Of a DNA stretch of 64,000 bases, positions 22,761-35,546 are shown in pieces. Source of the stretch: Riptortus pedestris (lineage: Eukaryota; Arthropoda; Insecta; Hemiptera; Alydidae); contig CM032233.1 of assembly GCA_019009955.1 (NCBI GenBank), positions 80,187,501 to 80,251,500 of the forward strand. Direction: 5' to 3'. Positions within the stretch are counted from its first letter, which is position 1, and every line of letters starts with the position of its first letter. The notes below the pieces were generated by a model. That model saw only the letters and a list, made by a program, of their open reading frames with translations, made no database searches and was not told where the DNA came from. The position numbers and the translations under genes were made by a program.

Positions 22761-24127
22761 ACTGTACAGTATGTCTAGCGAAACGTTGGATAATATCGTA
22801 TGACATGGATAGTACCAGAAAACCTGTATAATCATTACATGGGCTCTGGAGATATACGAAAAGATTTTAAAATGTTGCTCTATGCATTGGTCCCTAATTG
22901 GATTAAATGTTTTACTCTAAAATATAAGATTTTGGGTTATAAATCTCTGAAATAAACTAAGAAGTGATTAAAAAAATGTATTTATTGCAAAATCATATCT
23001 TTGCATTTGATTTACAAAAGTAGGAAATTACTTTTCCAAGAATGGGTGTGAACTCCCTCTTAACAGAGGACCTATTGGGATATGGAAGGAAGGATTAAAT
23101 TACCGTTAACTGTTATTGCTCAAAGTCCGTTTACAATCTTAGTATCTTCTTAAATCCTCTTTCCGTATTCATTCAGTTCAGGAATCTTCTGTTAGAAAAG
23201 TTCCTATTTGATTGTTTATACAAACGAATGATGAAAGGCTTTCTGACGTCAAGTCCTCCTTTTCTCCATGATCCCCACTGAAACTAAAATACATGAATTA
23301 TGAACCAAATTGACCTCAAACTGTGGGGACAAACGAAAATATCTTAAACTACCAATGAAACGAGATACGTTTAACATAAGTTGCTTTTCTTAATCCCGCT
23401 TCGTAATTGGCGGTGGAGCCAGTTTAAATAGGGCACGCTCTATATATAAGACTGTTGTTTTTACACAGCCGTTATAGAATATTATTTGTTGAATTAGTGA
23501 CAGAGTTGAGAGCTATGAGGAAGAAAATATTGTCGGTCACGAAGCGAGAGAGTGGTATAGATGACAAAGTGCTAATACTACAGAGCCAACCTTGGCAGGA
23601 GACACTATAGTTCCTGTTCCCTTGAACTGTCCCATCCTCTTCCAGCTACCTTCCTCTTTACCCCAGCTTCCAATCCGCTCACAGGGTGACAAATAGCCAC
23701 ACCAATAGAAATCAGCCTCTCACCTCTAAGCCTAGCCGTTGTTCAATAGCACTGTAAATATTGTTACTATTCCAGGCCCTGTCAATAGCTATTCAAGATA
23801 TCAATAGTTCCAAAATATTCCTGTTAATCCTATAGAACAGCCGATCCCTGGAACAGTGACTTTAAATTTTACCGCTTCACACTCATTCTTTATAAACTCA
23901 GAAAAATTATCAATGGTCAACTTTCAATTTACGAGCGTTGAAAAATGATTTATTTTAATTTACCAGGCTACAAACAAGAAACTTTCAAAGTAAAAGTAAG
24001 TAAACATTAGAGTACAGACTTCTCTCCTTAACTCCTTCAACAAAAGATCACAAAAAATCTATCTAAAAAAACCCAGGACTTTTAATCTTTATTAATTAGT
24101 GTATAGTGGATCGATTAGTATGAGTGG
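22761..24127. other. No gene recognised; possible TATA-type promoter at 23441
   Basis: Mostly unique-looking. TATATATAAG at 23441-23450 lies about 65 bases before an ATG at 23515 that opens a 33-codon frame ending TAG near 23608. Nothing recognisable is encoded and no initiator sits at the right distance, so both could be chance. Confidence 0.25.
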
Positions 24128-24170
24128 GTGTATACTGGTTGGTCGCCGGTGCGGGTTAAGGCGTGGGCAC
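24128..24170 (+). mobile_element. SINE head fragment
   Basis: CTGGTTGGTCGCCGGTGCGG and GTTAAGGCG correspond to the box A region of the tRNA-Leu-like SINE. The box B half and tail are missing. Confidence 0.55.
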
Positions 24171-24207
24171 TCCTACTACTACCGTCAGTAAGCTAAAGGA
24201 AAAAAGG

Positions 24208-24644
24208 TCCGTCACGCAGGGGCTGCATGAACTAAGCAGACTTCCCACGTGAAGTTATACAATAGAGAAATCTCCATAAGAGAGCCGAACAGTTACGGAA
24301 ACGGCCGAACTAGCTTTTGGCGGGAAACTCAGTCGTCCGTTATTGGCCCACATTTAATAAAAATGCAAATATCTCGGTTAATATTCAAGATAGAGAAAAA
24401 ATGTATAGAACAATATTTATAGTAAATTTAATTTCCAATAAGATTGGTGCTAAACAATGTTTTGATCCGACGTATGGTAATGGAGATATTTCGAATTTTC
24501 GAAAATCCCATCTAAACCTCCCCCTCCCACTGGTCCGATTTCAGCCATTAACGAACTTGATCTTTCTTTTTACATAAAACTACTAAATATAATATTGAGT
24601 TTGGTAATGATTAAACAATAATTGCGACCGCTAGAGCAGTAATA

Positions 24645-24702
<58 letters not shown>

Positions 24703-24778
24703 CTATAATTTTGAACGGACCTTCTTTTCGTCATCTCCTGGGTAGGATCGATGGACATCGACCGCTAGAGCGGTAATA

Positions 24779-24840
<62 letters not shown>

Positions 24841-24857
24841 AATATATATATATATAA

Positions 24858-24911
<54 letters not shown>

Positions 24912-25031
24912 GAACGGACCTTCTTTTCGTCATCTCCTGGGTAGGATCGATGGACATTTGAAGAAATTTTTCGAAAATCACGTCATGAGCACGACCACAA
25001 TAGCTAATTTCCCTTAAGAGAAATCTGCTCA
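24208..25031 (+). mobile_element. HINE-like element, complete, with duplicated 3' segment
   Basis: TCCGTCACGCAGGGGCTGC start, short 5' block (GAGCCGAACAGTTACGG, CGGCCGAACTAGC), C-rich tract at about 24517-24531. The segment from CGACCGCTAGAGC through the (TA)n array to GGATCGATGGACAT occurs twice in tandem, at about 24628-24758 and 24759-24951, each with its own TA array. The second array has AAATATA interruptions. The end is TTTCCCTTAAGAGAAA then CTGCTCA, with the final CTAA changed. Confidence 0.9.
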
Positions 25032-27559
25032 AACAGATACTGGTTCACTCCCCGTAGAGGGAGAACATTAGTTCAAGAGTTCGCTACCAGAGCGCTCTAT
25101 TGTCGCAGTGCTTATGGACCAGCGGGAGTCTAAATAGTATATACGTCTGACAGCCCATCGGGATGACTAGCGATTATGCCTCTTTTAGCTTCCATCAACA
25201 GGCAGGGTGACAGCTTGTACTGGCCACAGACCCTCCGCCTATAATGGGGCCCTCCAGTCTACTGGAGACAACTCATTCCAGGCCCTCCGTGGATAACGGG
25301 GGTTGCACGTCGAGTTGACCTCTCACTACTTAAAACATCTGATCACGAATCCCTCGAGACTCGCTCGGGGACAGCTAAGGATCTCAAACGTCTGTAATGC
25401 CAACCGAAAGAAAAGAAGAAGGGGAAGTAAAATTGGTTGGTATTCACTGGAGAATTACCGTACACTTCTTTAACCTTTCACTCGCTAGATTCGATTCCTG
25501 TTTATGCATTTCCAGATGAGCCAGGCTACAATATTCAGGAAAATGAGATTTTCAAATAAAATATATAAGGGGAGTTTAAAAGTATGGATGAAAATATAAG
25601 ACACTTTCAGAGCAAAATGTACGTACGTTAAGGAGCATCATAAGTAGTAAGTCGTACGGAATCCATAATAAAAGTCTGTAAGACAAGAGCAACCTAATAT
25701 AAGAAACTACATATTTCGTGCAGCCACGCGTATTTTTATGACACAGCAAGCCTTATCTATCTTCTATCTGAGATGCTTAAGCAAATACTAAGGGATAAGC
25801 GCTTCTTGTGGAGAAACATAGGATACACATTCAGGAACATTCCAAAAGGATGTGAAGCATTATTTTTAATTCTTTTTATTCTGGACCCAATATTCTTATA
25901 TATTCTATGGGCAATAAAAACATACTTCTTTCCTCGCAAATTTTATTCACATTTGCCGTATTTGTTTCGAAGCTTACCTACCAGCCCTTCAGGGGCCACT
26001 CAGTTCTGAAGTGCTCGTTACCTCTTACATATGTTGAAACGACCCTTCCACATTGCGGAGGTTGTTAATAAAAGAAATATGTTTTTATTGGAGACCCTTG
26101 CCATTGAACTATGAAGAATTATTGTTAGTATAATTTCATGAAGTAACTTTTTAGAATTACTGATTCTCTTGTATGAAATATGACAGTTCCAATTGTTGTC
26201 CCAAGAACAAGTTTTTAAAAATGAATTGAAATATGTATTCTTAGTCCCAGTGAAGACATTTTATTACAATTCAAGAACATATGTGGATATAAGAAGGATT
26301 TATAAAACAAAAAACCATTCGTGATATGGGTGTGTTCTAAACATAAGATTTTTCTACGCTGCACAAATAAATATTTTGACTGATACAAGCATCATATAAA
26401 ATTGTCGATTCCAGCAAATAGATGGGTATTCGAATTATTTGGGACAAGAAAAAATGCGTTAATAAATGGAATTTCTTAAAGTGCAAGCTCATTAGTAACA
26501 TCGCTCCCACTTGAGGTTGACGTGATGCCTAACACGACGTCAGGGTGACATCTGCTGACGGGTTGATTTTATTGTTCTGCTGAAAAGTGTGCTTTCAGGT
26601 AGATTCAGAGAATTTCCCACTGGAGAAATCGATGATGTATTTATTTCACAATTTTCGAGAATGTATCGTACATACTTAGTAGAGGTCAAAAACGAGGCCC
26701 TTCTAGTTGAGTAGTAGTTGCCCTCATGGATTGGTACTATGCGTAATTCCATTTGCAATGTTTTTATTCCTGTATTAGCCTTGTGTTAATTCTCACTGAC
26801 GCCATTTCATTGGGTCAAGACTGGTGTAACGCTGAATATGTGGTTGAAAGATTGATTTTTATTGTAGTGTTAAACATTTGTATTTGCCTATTACAACAAT
26901 GAGTATGATTTGCTTTACGGCCTTATTGTGGTTTCCTAATCGTTCCTTTAACCATCAAATCACCTTAGAAAGCAAGGAAAACGGTGTTCAATTATTATTC
27001 TTCGAATTATTTTGACCCAATTATATGATTATAGTCATCAAGTGGTGGCAGGGTCAGGTAATAAAATGTCTCGATTTATAATACTCCTTCATTAAAAATC
27101 TCATTTGCCACACTCTGGACGATCACATGTAAAATTTAGCAAATAGCTGTCCACTGAAACGAAGTGTTCTGCATTTAGACCCCTAAAGAGGCATTTGGAG
27201 CCACAAAATGCCATGAAAGGCAAAAAAGATTATTAATAAAGGACTATCATAAATCGATACACATTATTATCTGCCCCTGCCGCCAAGATATGAGTTCAGT
27301 CATTTAACAACTCTCTGAAGCTAAACTATTCTAAAGATGACCGCTTTAGCTTTTTCCCTTCCTAGAATAGACTTGCTGGAAATGTGGTATAGAATAAGTA
27401 CTTTGTGGTACATACAGTAACAAGTATGTCTATACAAATTATAACTGTGGCAATAAGGAAAAAAGAGCGAGCCGCTTGGTAGAAGGCCATAGATTTGGAA
27501 TTAAAGTAAGGTATGAAGTAACTGAGCTTGTAGAATTTTGACGAGTGTGTGTGTGTGTT
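25032..27559. other. Long stretch without recognised gene
   Basis: About 25032-25420 is richer in G and C (CCAGACCCTCCGCC-type words) with no long frame, perhaps an unrecognised repeat. Later sequence is AT-rich. A 78-codon plus-strand frame at 25773-26009 opposite a 60-codon frame has no recognisable domain. Confidence 0.4.
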
Positions 27560-27679
27560 TTAGCAGATTTCCCTTAAGGGAAATCGGGTATTGAGGTCGT
27601 ACTGATGACGCGATTTTCGAAAACTTTCTTCAAATGTCCATCGATCCTACCCAGGAGATGACGAAAATAAGGTCCGTTC

Positions 27680-27745
<66 letters not shown>

Positions 27746-28402
27746 CTGTTAACGCTCTAGCGGTCGCAATTTTTGTTTGATCGTTACGAAACTCGATATT
27801 TAACCGTTTTATGTAAAAAGACAGATCAAGTTCGTTAATGGCTGAAATCGGACCAGAGGGAGGGGAGGTTAGAGGGGGAATTTTCGAAAATTCAAAATAT
27901 TTCCGTTATTATGCATCGGATCAAAAAATTGTAGAACCAATCTTATTCTTAAATTTACTATGAATATTGTTATATACATTTATTCCCTATCCTGAATAGT
28001 AACCGAGATATTTGCAATTTTATGAAGTCTGTGGTCGGGTATAGTTCGGATTAGGTCGGCCATTTCCGTCATTGCTCGGCTCAGTTGGAAGCTTCTTCTA
28101 ACCTGTCGTTTCTAACCTTACCTTACCTTCGTTACTTTGTGAGATTTATGCAAATACGTTCTGTTCATCCGCCCCCCCCCCTTCTTTAGTTCTTGGACAA
28201 CTAAAATTTGAGTTATTAAAATATAAATTATTCTTACAATTCAGAAGCCGTTTCAGTTGGGAATTTATTTTAATTAACTGAAAGATTTCTCATTACCGTT
28301 TGTATTTAATCACGGTGGTATTGTGTTACCAGTATGCAGATTTCTCTATTGTAAAACTTCACATGGGAAATTTGCTTAGTTTACGCAGCCTGCGTGACGG
28401 AC
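27560..28402 (-). mobile_element. HINE-like element, complete, young subfamily
   Basis: TTAGCAGATTTCCC with a perfect palindrome, all internal blocks, (TA)n at 27686-27741, then a 5' half shared almost base for base with the copy at 59723-60604: GAAGTCTGTGGTCGGG, GGATTAGGTCGGCC, TTCTAACCTTACC, AATTAACTGAAAG. It ends TGCGTGACGGAC with a small deletion in hairpin 1. It is flanked on both sides by GT-rich DNA, so it appears to have landed in a (GT)n tract. Confidence 0.92.
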
Positions 28403-28413
28403 TTTTTGTGTAT

Positions 28414-28424
28414 TGTGTGCGTGC

Positions 28425-28493
<69 letters not shown>

Positions 28494-28518
28494 TATATGT
28501 GTGTGTGCGTGTGTGTGT
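28414..28518. repeat. (GT)n microsatellite
   Basis: Long GT array with GC and TATAT interruptions. It continues the GT-rich target that is also visible left of the HINE-like insertion (27546-27558). Confidence 0.95.
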
Positions 28519-28979
28519 AATACGAACTTTATATTTCGACAAGAAACCATTTTACATCCAACCCGTCAACGACGTGTGACAAATCTGGTGTTTGTGTCTA
28601 TTCTTCCTTTTCAAAATTCTCTCCAACAGGACACCAGTGGGACAGGAATGGAGAGTATGTTAAAGTTGTTGTCTGCATACTACTACCTATGTTTATGCTG
28701 GTCATAAGAACGCCTCTCTAGCAATTCTGGCCTCCACTCTTCCTTATGCATTTATTGCTGGACGTCAGTGGGAAATCAGTAAACGCCCCTGAAAACCTCC
28801 TCCGTCGTCCCTTCTTCCTTACTCTAGAAATCAGGATTCCTTTTCAGGGTAACAATGCGATGCAACTACGTAAATGACTGCTTATAAGGGTCAAAAACAG
28901 ATAATTGTATTTTACCAGAATAGATCCGCCATTATGCACTGACTGTAGATTGTGTTAGATTAAAACTGGAAACAAACAG

Positions 28980-29403
28980 TCCGTCCCCAGGGGCTGCGTT
29001 AAATAAGCAAATTTCCCACGTGCCTCACGTATTTGCATTTATCTCAAAACGAGTTCAATGAGAACAATATTTGTTATTTAGGCTTCAAATAAAGTGCTTC
29101 ATAATATAACAGCATATTGTTAGTAAGACATATTAGGAGTTCGGGTTCACTGACGACAGGAAACTACAAAATGCAAATATCTCGGTTAGTAATCAAGATA
29201 ATGAAAAAATGCTCATAACACCATTTATAGAACATTTGCAATGAGATTGGTCCTATATAAGTTTTCTATCCGAGGAATAATAACGAAGATATTAAATATT
29301 TTCAAAATTCTGTTCATCTAACCCCCCCCTCCCACTCGTCAGATTTCAACCGTTAACAAACTTGATCTTTAGTTTTACATAAAACATTTAAATAGTTTGA
29401 TAA

Positions 29404-29471
<68 letters not shown>

Positions 29472-29490
29472 ACACATATAAATCTGCTAA
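28980..29490 (+). mobile_element. HINE-like element with internal deletion
   Basis: Starts TCCGTCCCCAGGGGCTGCG, carries the GTGCCTCACG subtype block and a C-rich tract at about 29321-29335. After the (TA)n(TG)n array at 29407-29472 it goes straight to AATCTGCTAA. The whole segment from GAACGGACC to the left arm of the terminal hairpin is missing, though the last bases are kept. Confidence 0.83.
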
Positions 29491-29559
29491 AACCTAAAAT
29501 CCCTCCCTGTAAAATGCTGGCATTACTGTAAGTAATTTCCGCTGAGATTTACTATTACG

Positions 29560-29920
29560 AATATAATTTACGTACAAAACTTAAAATATATGTGCTCGGA
29601 TTGATCTTTGACAGGAAATATGTCCATTATAGATGATATGTAATTGTAATAAATGCTACTCATGATTATGGTTTGAATTATTCAAAAACGGTGAGTCAAC
29701 AAGTGTAGAGGGATAGGTTAGGAACACATTTTAATTTATTCTTTAAAACTAAAATTTCTATTCTATTAGTCTCCAAATGTTGGCATTTATGTTTGGCTAT
29801 TTCGGAAAAACAATACGTCGTGGAGGGTAGTGTAATTGTACACATTGAAGTCTTGCTATAAAAATACCATCATTAGTCAGTTAACAAAAATTTTCAGGGC
29901 ATCGCCGGGTACCTTAGCTA

Positions 29921-29921
<1 letters not shown>
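29560..29921 (+). mobile_element. Helitron-like element, 3' portion
   Basis: Ends GGGCATCGCCGGGTACC, TTAGCTAG, then T. GGC/GCC can pair as a small hairpin just before the CTAG, which fits the CTRR-plus-hairpin rule for Helitron 3' ends. It shares AAATACC-TCAT and CATGATTATG words with the fuller copy at 35877-36876. The 5' boundary is uncertain. Confidence 0.6.
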
Positions 29922-29962
<41 letters not shown>

Positions 29963-30078
29963 TTTAACGGTCTAGTGGGTGTAATTTTTGTTTGATCGTT
30001 ACCAACCTCGATATTTAATCGTTTTATGTATAAAGAAATATGAAGTTCGTTAATGGCTGAAATTAGTGGGAGGAGGTT
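29922..30078 (-). mobile_element. HINE-like middle fragment with TA array
   Basis: (TA)n at 29922-29960, then GTTTAACGGTCTAGTGGG, TGATCGTTACCAACCTCG and GTTCGTTAATGGCTGAAA. It begins immediately after the CTAG of the Helitron-like copy, so that element seems to have inserted at the array. Confidence 0.72.
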
Positions 30079-30520
30079 TAGCTAGTGTATATATAACATA
30101 TACGGCCTCGGTAAATACAGTGACGCTAAAGCTCTTTGGCCGGACCCCGCACTCATTAGTAACCCTCGAGCGACAGTGGTATCAGCCTATTGACAGCTCA
30201 TTAATCATACTACTTGTCATATTGCAGATCTCAATCAGTGAGTCACTCCTTCAATAAGGGGCCAAGGAAGGATAAGCCGTGTGAATGAATTGATGATCCT
30301 GCCTTCCTGGGCTCCAAAGAGATGATTCAGGTGTCGGGACGGGGTCAAGAATACCTGAGCGCCGATCCCTCCCGGCGTCACGTTACCCCATCTCTCAGCT
30401 ACTGTCCGTCCATTCACCCACTCTGCCTATGTCGGCATTGCCACTCCATCAAGGTTATTCAAACGCCTCTTCAAGGCCCATTTCCAGCCCGACAACCTAT
30501 TAACGGATTCAATATAAAAG
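30079..30520. other. No gene recognised; GC-richer block
   Basis: Noticeably higher G+C than neighbours and mutually shadowing short frames on both strands. No domain recognised. Confidence 0.35.
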
Positions 30521-31391
30521 CCCGTCACGCAGGGGTGTACAAACTAAGCAGATTTCCCTCGTAAAGTTTAACAATAGATAAATCTACATACTGGTAACAC
30601 AATACCGCCGTGAATATTAAGTGAATAAGTACCTCGGAAAGCGGATAAAAACGGAAGCGTCGGAAATGAAAACAAACAGGTCTGCCAACCTCTCGCCGGA
30701 AAGAAAAACAATTACTGAAATATATCAGAATATAACTATTAATTCCATTGGAATCTACTGTAATTTATAATGAATCTGAATAATTTTTATCTGAATCAAT
30801 CAAATTTTAGTATTCCAAAAACTTAAGGTGCGGGAAGGGGTCACCAGAACATATTTGCATGTGTCTTGCATCTCGTATAATGAAGGTCTCTTAAAAACAA
30901 TATTTGGTATTTAAGCTTCGGATAATGTGGTTTATTATATAACAGAGTATGCTTTATGTAACATGAGTAGGAGTCGGGATATGCTGAAAGCTGAAAAGTG
31001 AAGAATGCGGTTAACATTCAAGATAGAGAATAAGTATATAAACAATATTTATCGTAAAAATATTTTACAAAGGTTGGTTATACACAACTTTTCGATCAGA
31101 CGTATAGTCAAGGTGATATTTCGAAAAAAAAACCCTGTCCCACTAATTTCAGCCATTAACGAGCATGATCTTTCTTTCTACATAAAACGATTAAATGTCG
31201 AGTTTGGTAACAATCAAACAAAAATTACGAGCTATAAAATTAAACGACTTATATATCTATATGTTCAATATTGAACGGAAATCATTTTAGTCATCTCCTG
31301 GGTAGGATCGATGGACATTTGAAAAAAACTTTCGAAAAGCGTGATGAATACGACCTCAATAGCTGATTTCTCTTAAGGGAAATCGGCTAAA
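30521..31391 (+). mobile_element. HINE-like element, long subtype, no microsatellite
   Basis: Starts CCCGTCACGCAGGGG. It has the long 5' domain (ACTGGTAACACAATACCGCC, CAGGTCTGCCAACC, GAAAGAAAAACAATTACTG). The array position holds only TTATATATCTATATG. The end is TTTCTCTTAAGGGAAA, TCGGCTAA. It is followed after 6 bases by another copy in the same direction. Confidence 0.86.
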
Positions 31392-31397
31392 GAAGGT

Positions 31398-31845
31398 CCG
31401 CAACGAAGTGGCTACGTAAACTAAGCAGATTTCCCACGTGCTGGAATTACATAGTAGAAATGTTATCTTACAATATATTCTCTATTACTAAGTCGAAATT
31501 CAATGAGTAGTAGTGGGAGTATATTCTAGGCGGAAAACGAAAAAGAAAATACTAATAACTCATTTATTAATTCAGTTAGTTAATCTGTTAATATTCTACT
31601 TAGAGAAAACTTGTATATAACGTTATTTATAAGATACTAATTTTACAAAAGGATTTTTGATATACAATGTTTCGTTCCGATGTATAATAACGAAGATATA
31701 TTATCTTCCCCCCCCCCCATTCTAACCCCCCTCCACTTCCAGATATTGGATTTCAGACATTAACAAACTTGATCTTTAGCTTTACATAATACATTTAAAT
31801 ATCGATTTTGGTAACGACAGAACAAAAATTGCGACCAGCGTTAAC

Positions 31846-31915
<70 letters not shown>

Positions 31916-32044
31916 TTGAACGGATCTCATTTTCATCATCTCCTAGGTAGGATTAGTGGACATTTGTAGAATTGTTTCGAAAATCTTCGAAAATCCCTTA
32001 TGAGTACAACCTCAATAGCTGGTTTCCCTTAAGGGAAGTCTTTA
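31398..32044 (+). mobile_element. HINE-like element, tandem second copy
   Basis: Starts TCCGCAACGAAGTGGCTACG; hairpin 1 is disrupted by two changes. It has a different 5' interior (TGCTGGAATTACATAG), a C-rich tract at about 31710-31732, a pure (TA)n array at 31851-31912, then the standard 3' blocks. The end is decayed to AAGGGAAGTCTTTAGCG. The CTAA of the first copy and the TCC of this one are only 6 bases apart. Confidence 0.83.
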
Positions 32045-33020
32045 GCGGGTTTACTATGGCATCAATACCAAAGATTCCCCAACTATTAGGGCTGAATTAA
32101 GTAGAAAAGAAGCCCTAGGCTACCCCTCTCAACTCCCATTTTCAAGTTTGTAAATTATATGGAAGATAATAAATTCTTCATTAGTGATATATATTTCAAT
32201 ATGTTAAATCAAACCGATTGTAATTGGTGCTAGCCTTGTTAAAAAATGTGGCACAGTTAATAAATAAAAACATTCGAGAACACTTATTTGAACATTTATT
32301 CTCAGCATCATATATAGTACACGTAGCAATAACTAATCAATCATAACACTCAACATTTGCAAAGAAACAAAATTTACATAATGAAAATCTTTCACTACGA
32401 AAATAAAATATGCATAGAAAGTGTACTTACATTCGGTCCAGTGTTTTAGAGTTCACTGTTTTTAGAAAAGTGAAATTTTAATTATGCTAACGATTTGAAT
32501 GTAGCCCCTCTTGGTTTTGTGGACCTAGGCTGATGCCTATAGGAAATTCCGGGATTGTACGTAATAATGTTGAAAGGTCTACAGCGAACCAGACACACTT
32601 GCTCAGTCTAGTACAATTAGTAAGAAAAAAAAACCTCAAGTATTTATGAAAAAAACAAACATTGCTGCAATTAAACTGTTAAACAGTGACTTGCTGATCC
32701 AGACTCACTTGACAGTGTCGTGATCCACTCTGTATTTGTGTGCGCGTGCGTGTGAATATTCTGTCTTACTACAACTAAAATAGAAATCGCGCAAAAAAGT
32801 TTATTACAAATAAATGTCTCATATCACCTTAGCCTTGGCAGTATTTCCTCCCCCTCCCCCTCTACTGCATGAATATCGGCACATGTCCTACTGATTGCGT
32901 ACGGTACCTTGGACTACTTAGGGGCTCGATGATTTAAATGTAATGCCACGCCAAAGGTGGCTTTCAGCGTGGCAAAAGCACATAAGTATCCACTAAAGAC
33001 AAATTAAGGAATAAAAAAAG
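32045..33020. other. No gene recognised
   Basis: Unique-looking AT-rich sequence. No supported feature. Confidence 0.4.
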
Positions 33021-33556
<536 letters not shown>

Positions 33557-35317
33557 GGAAAATAAGAGCACTTTCACCAACCTTCACTTAAAATTTAAGG
33601 AAATCGAGATTGGTGGATATCAATTAATTGTAAAATAATCTAAGAACATCGATAGTGATGATGGCTACAGATTAAGCAAATGATGGAAGATGGAGCCGCC
33701 AAGGAACAAGAAACGGTTGTAGTAAAAGAAGTCTTCGCTCAAGACTGGACTAGGTAGCCATATACTGAAATGATGAGTTGGAAGTGTGTTCAGTGAAACG
33801 TCGAAAACGAATTTAGACACAGCTCTACTCGAACACCGTCGAATTAATAATTTAACCGCCGAGTTTTATTTTTAAACGTTTAAAATTGTAGCCTTCTAAT
33901 TTTTTATTATTAAATGTGGTAGGACGTTTTTTGAGCTCGCAGGTTTGATGTGATAAATGTGTTTATATTTCAGCCATTCTGTTTCCTCCAAGGTTTCTGC
34001 TATGAATTATAGAATTTCTGTAATAAAGGTGTTTATTGAAGTTTCAGTATTTTAGACGCAGATCTTCAATAACAAAGTTAAGCATGGCCTGACATGATCG
34101 CTCCATTCGTGTAACTATTCGAACATGCCTGAATTAATAATTCCATCGAAATGCTACTAGGCAATAGAATTGAGAAATAGTAGACTCAGATTAAAAGGGT
34201 AACTTTGCAAAGCAGCAAATCGGGTATAGGGCAGCCCATTTATCATCCTATAACGTTTACCATGAGATAAATGTTATATGTGCTGTAATAAAATGGAGTT
34301 TAGTCAGATAGTTTTGTCATATAATAAGAAATCTATTTATTTTTTGAATATAGAACATGCGTCTAGACATATGCCAGAGACTGTAGACATTTGCACGTGA
34401 ATGGGGTCAGAATTAAAAGAGAATTGAAGACGTTGGAAGGTATCCAAGTAACAGGTAAGTCCTTGGCGAACCTATCGAGAAAGCCAGAGCTGGATAGACA
34501 GTCCGAGGCCGGCAAGAATGCAGTAGGACGAGATGGGAGAGAATGGGGGGGCGACTAGAGGGGGCAGCCAACCAGCTCCATTATAAAGAATCAGCAAGCC
34601 GACAGGAGCATTAGAGGGATGCTTTTCGAAGAACGGCCACCATTCACTAGAATTTCTATCTGCTTGAGTCCGAGGAAATGGCTGGTAAATAAGCGTGCGA
34701 AACATTGTTATAAATATCCTTGAAGCATGATCTACTATAAAAAAGAGCTCTAGAAAGGATTTGGAGGTTGACTGTTCTCGACCGTGTGGTGAGTCCTTGA
34801 ATGTAGACGAGAGTGATGCAATAGATGTCAGAATGATTGAAGCAAAGTCCAGTTTTAGGAGTAAAACAGTTTAGAAAGGCGAGTCGAGATACATAGTAAA
34901 GAGTATTAAAATGGATTAATAATGGTGCAAGTAAATTTCATAAAAATAATTGATTTTTAGAATTTATTATACGGTTTTCTTCACAAAGATTTGATGTAAC
35001 TGAGTGAATGTGTGCCAATTTCCTTTACTTCATTATTATAAAGTCCCATAAAATATTTCGGTAATTGTATTCTTATTTCAATTTATTTTTATTAGTTTTC
35101 ATGACACTTTATTGTAACTGCAGCAGTGTGCAATCATTTATTTTACACATGTCTATTCTAATACGCATATATTTAGGCACAATGTGTGACACTAATCTAA
35201 TAGACTTACTTTGGAGGACGGGAATTACTGACACAAATTTCGTTGAATATCTTGAAATTTATTTAGTCGTGACTTTTTTTTAAAATGATCTTTGTTATAA
35301 CCACAATGTATACATTT
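33557..35317. other. No gene recognised
   Basis: Mixed composition. Words such as GAATTAATAATT preceded by CGAACA, and AATAAAGGTGTTTAT/GATAAATGTGTTTAT, occur twice at about 33830-34010 and 34020-34150, hinting at an old local duplication. A TGATGAG...GTGAAACGTCG motif at about 33771-33806 is noted under findings. Confidence 0.35.
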
Positions 35318-35546
35318 TTATTATTTTATTTATTTACGTCCACTTTTTCCTACTATGGATAATTGGGACGGGTTATCTACAGCTTACCACCCTTTTCTAG
35401 CCAGGGTGGGATTAAGGATTTTATTTAATGAGTCCGCCACTAAATAGATTCCTATTGCTCAGGCGGGAATCGAAATCGCCACTCTACGTTTACCATATAA
35501 GATTAAGACCAACCCCTTTAATTCGCACGACCAACCTGAGCCCCAA
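35318..35546 (-). mobile_element. tRNA-Leu-derived SINE, complete, reversed
   Basis: From ATTTATTTACGTCCACTTTT (tail end) through GACGGGTTATCTAC, CCCTTTTCTAGCCAGGG and the box B inverse GGGAATCGAAATCGCC to CGACCAACCTGAGCCCC. Box B has one change. The right flank is a run of T. Confidence 0.87.

Noticed and set aside
24570..25032. Frames rich in IYIYIY (also at 18484, 33214, 41276, 50576, 53344) as proteins
   Set aside because: They are translations of (TA)n arrays in HINE-like or LINE remnants, not genes.
25773..26009. Membrane-protein-like 78-codon frame
   Set aside because: Hydrophobic by AT-rich composition; no start context or family match.
28300..28707. 135-codon frame rich in VCVCVC, and a similar one at 17567-17776
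   Set aside because: Translation through a (GT)n array joined to the end of a HINE-like copy; no domain outside the repeat.
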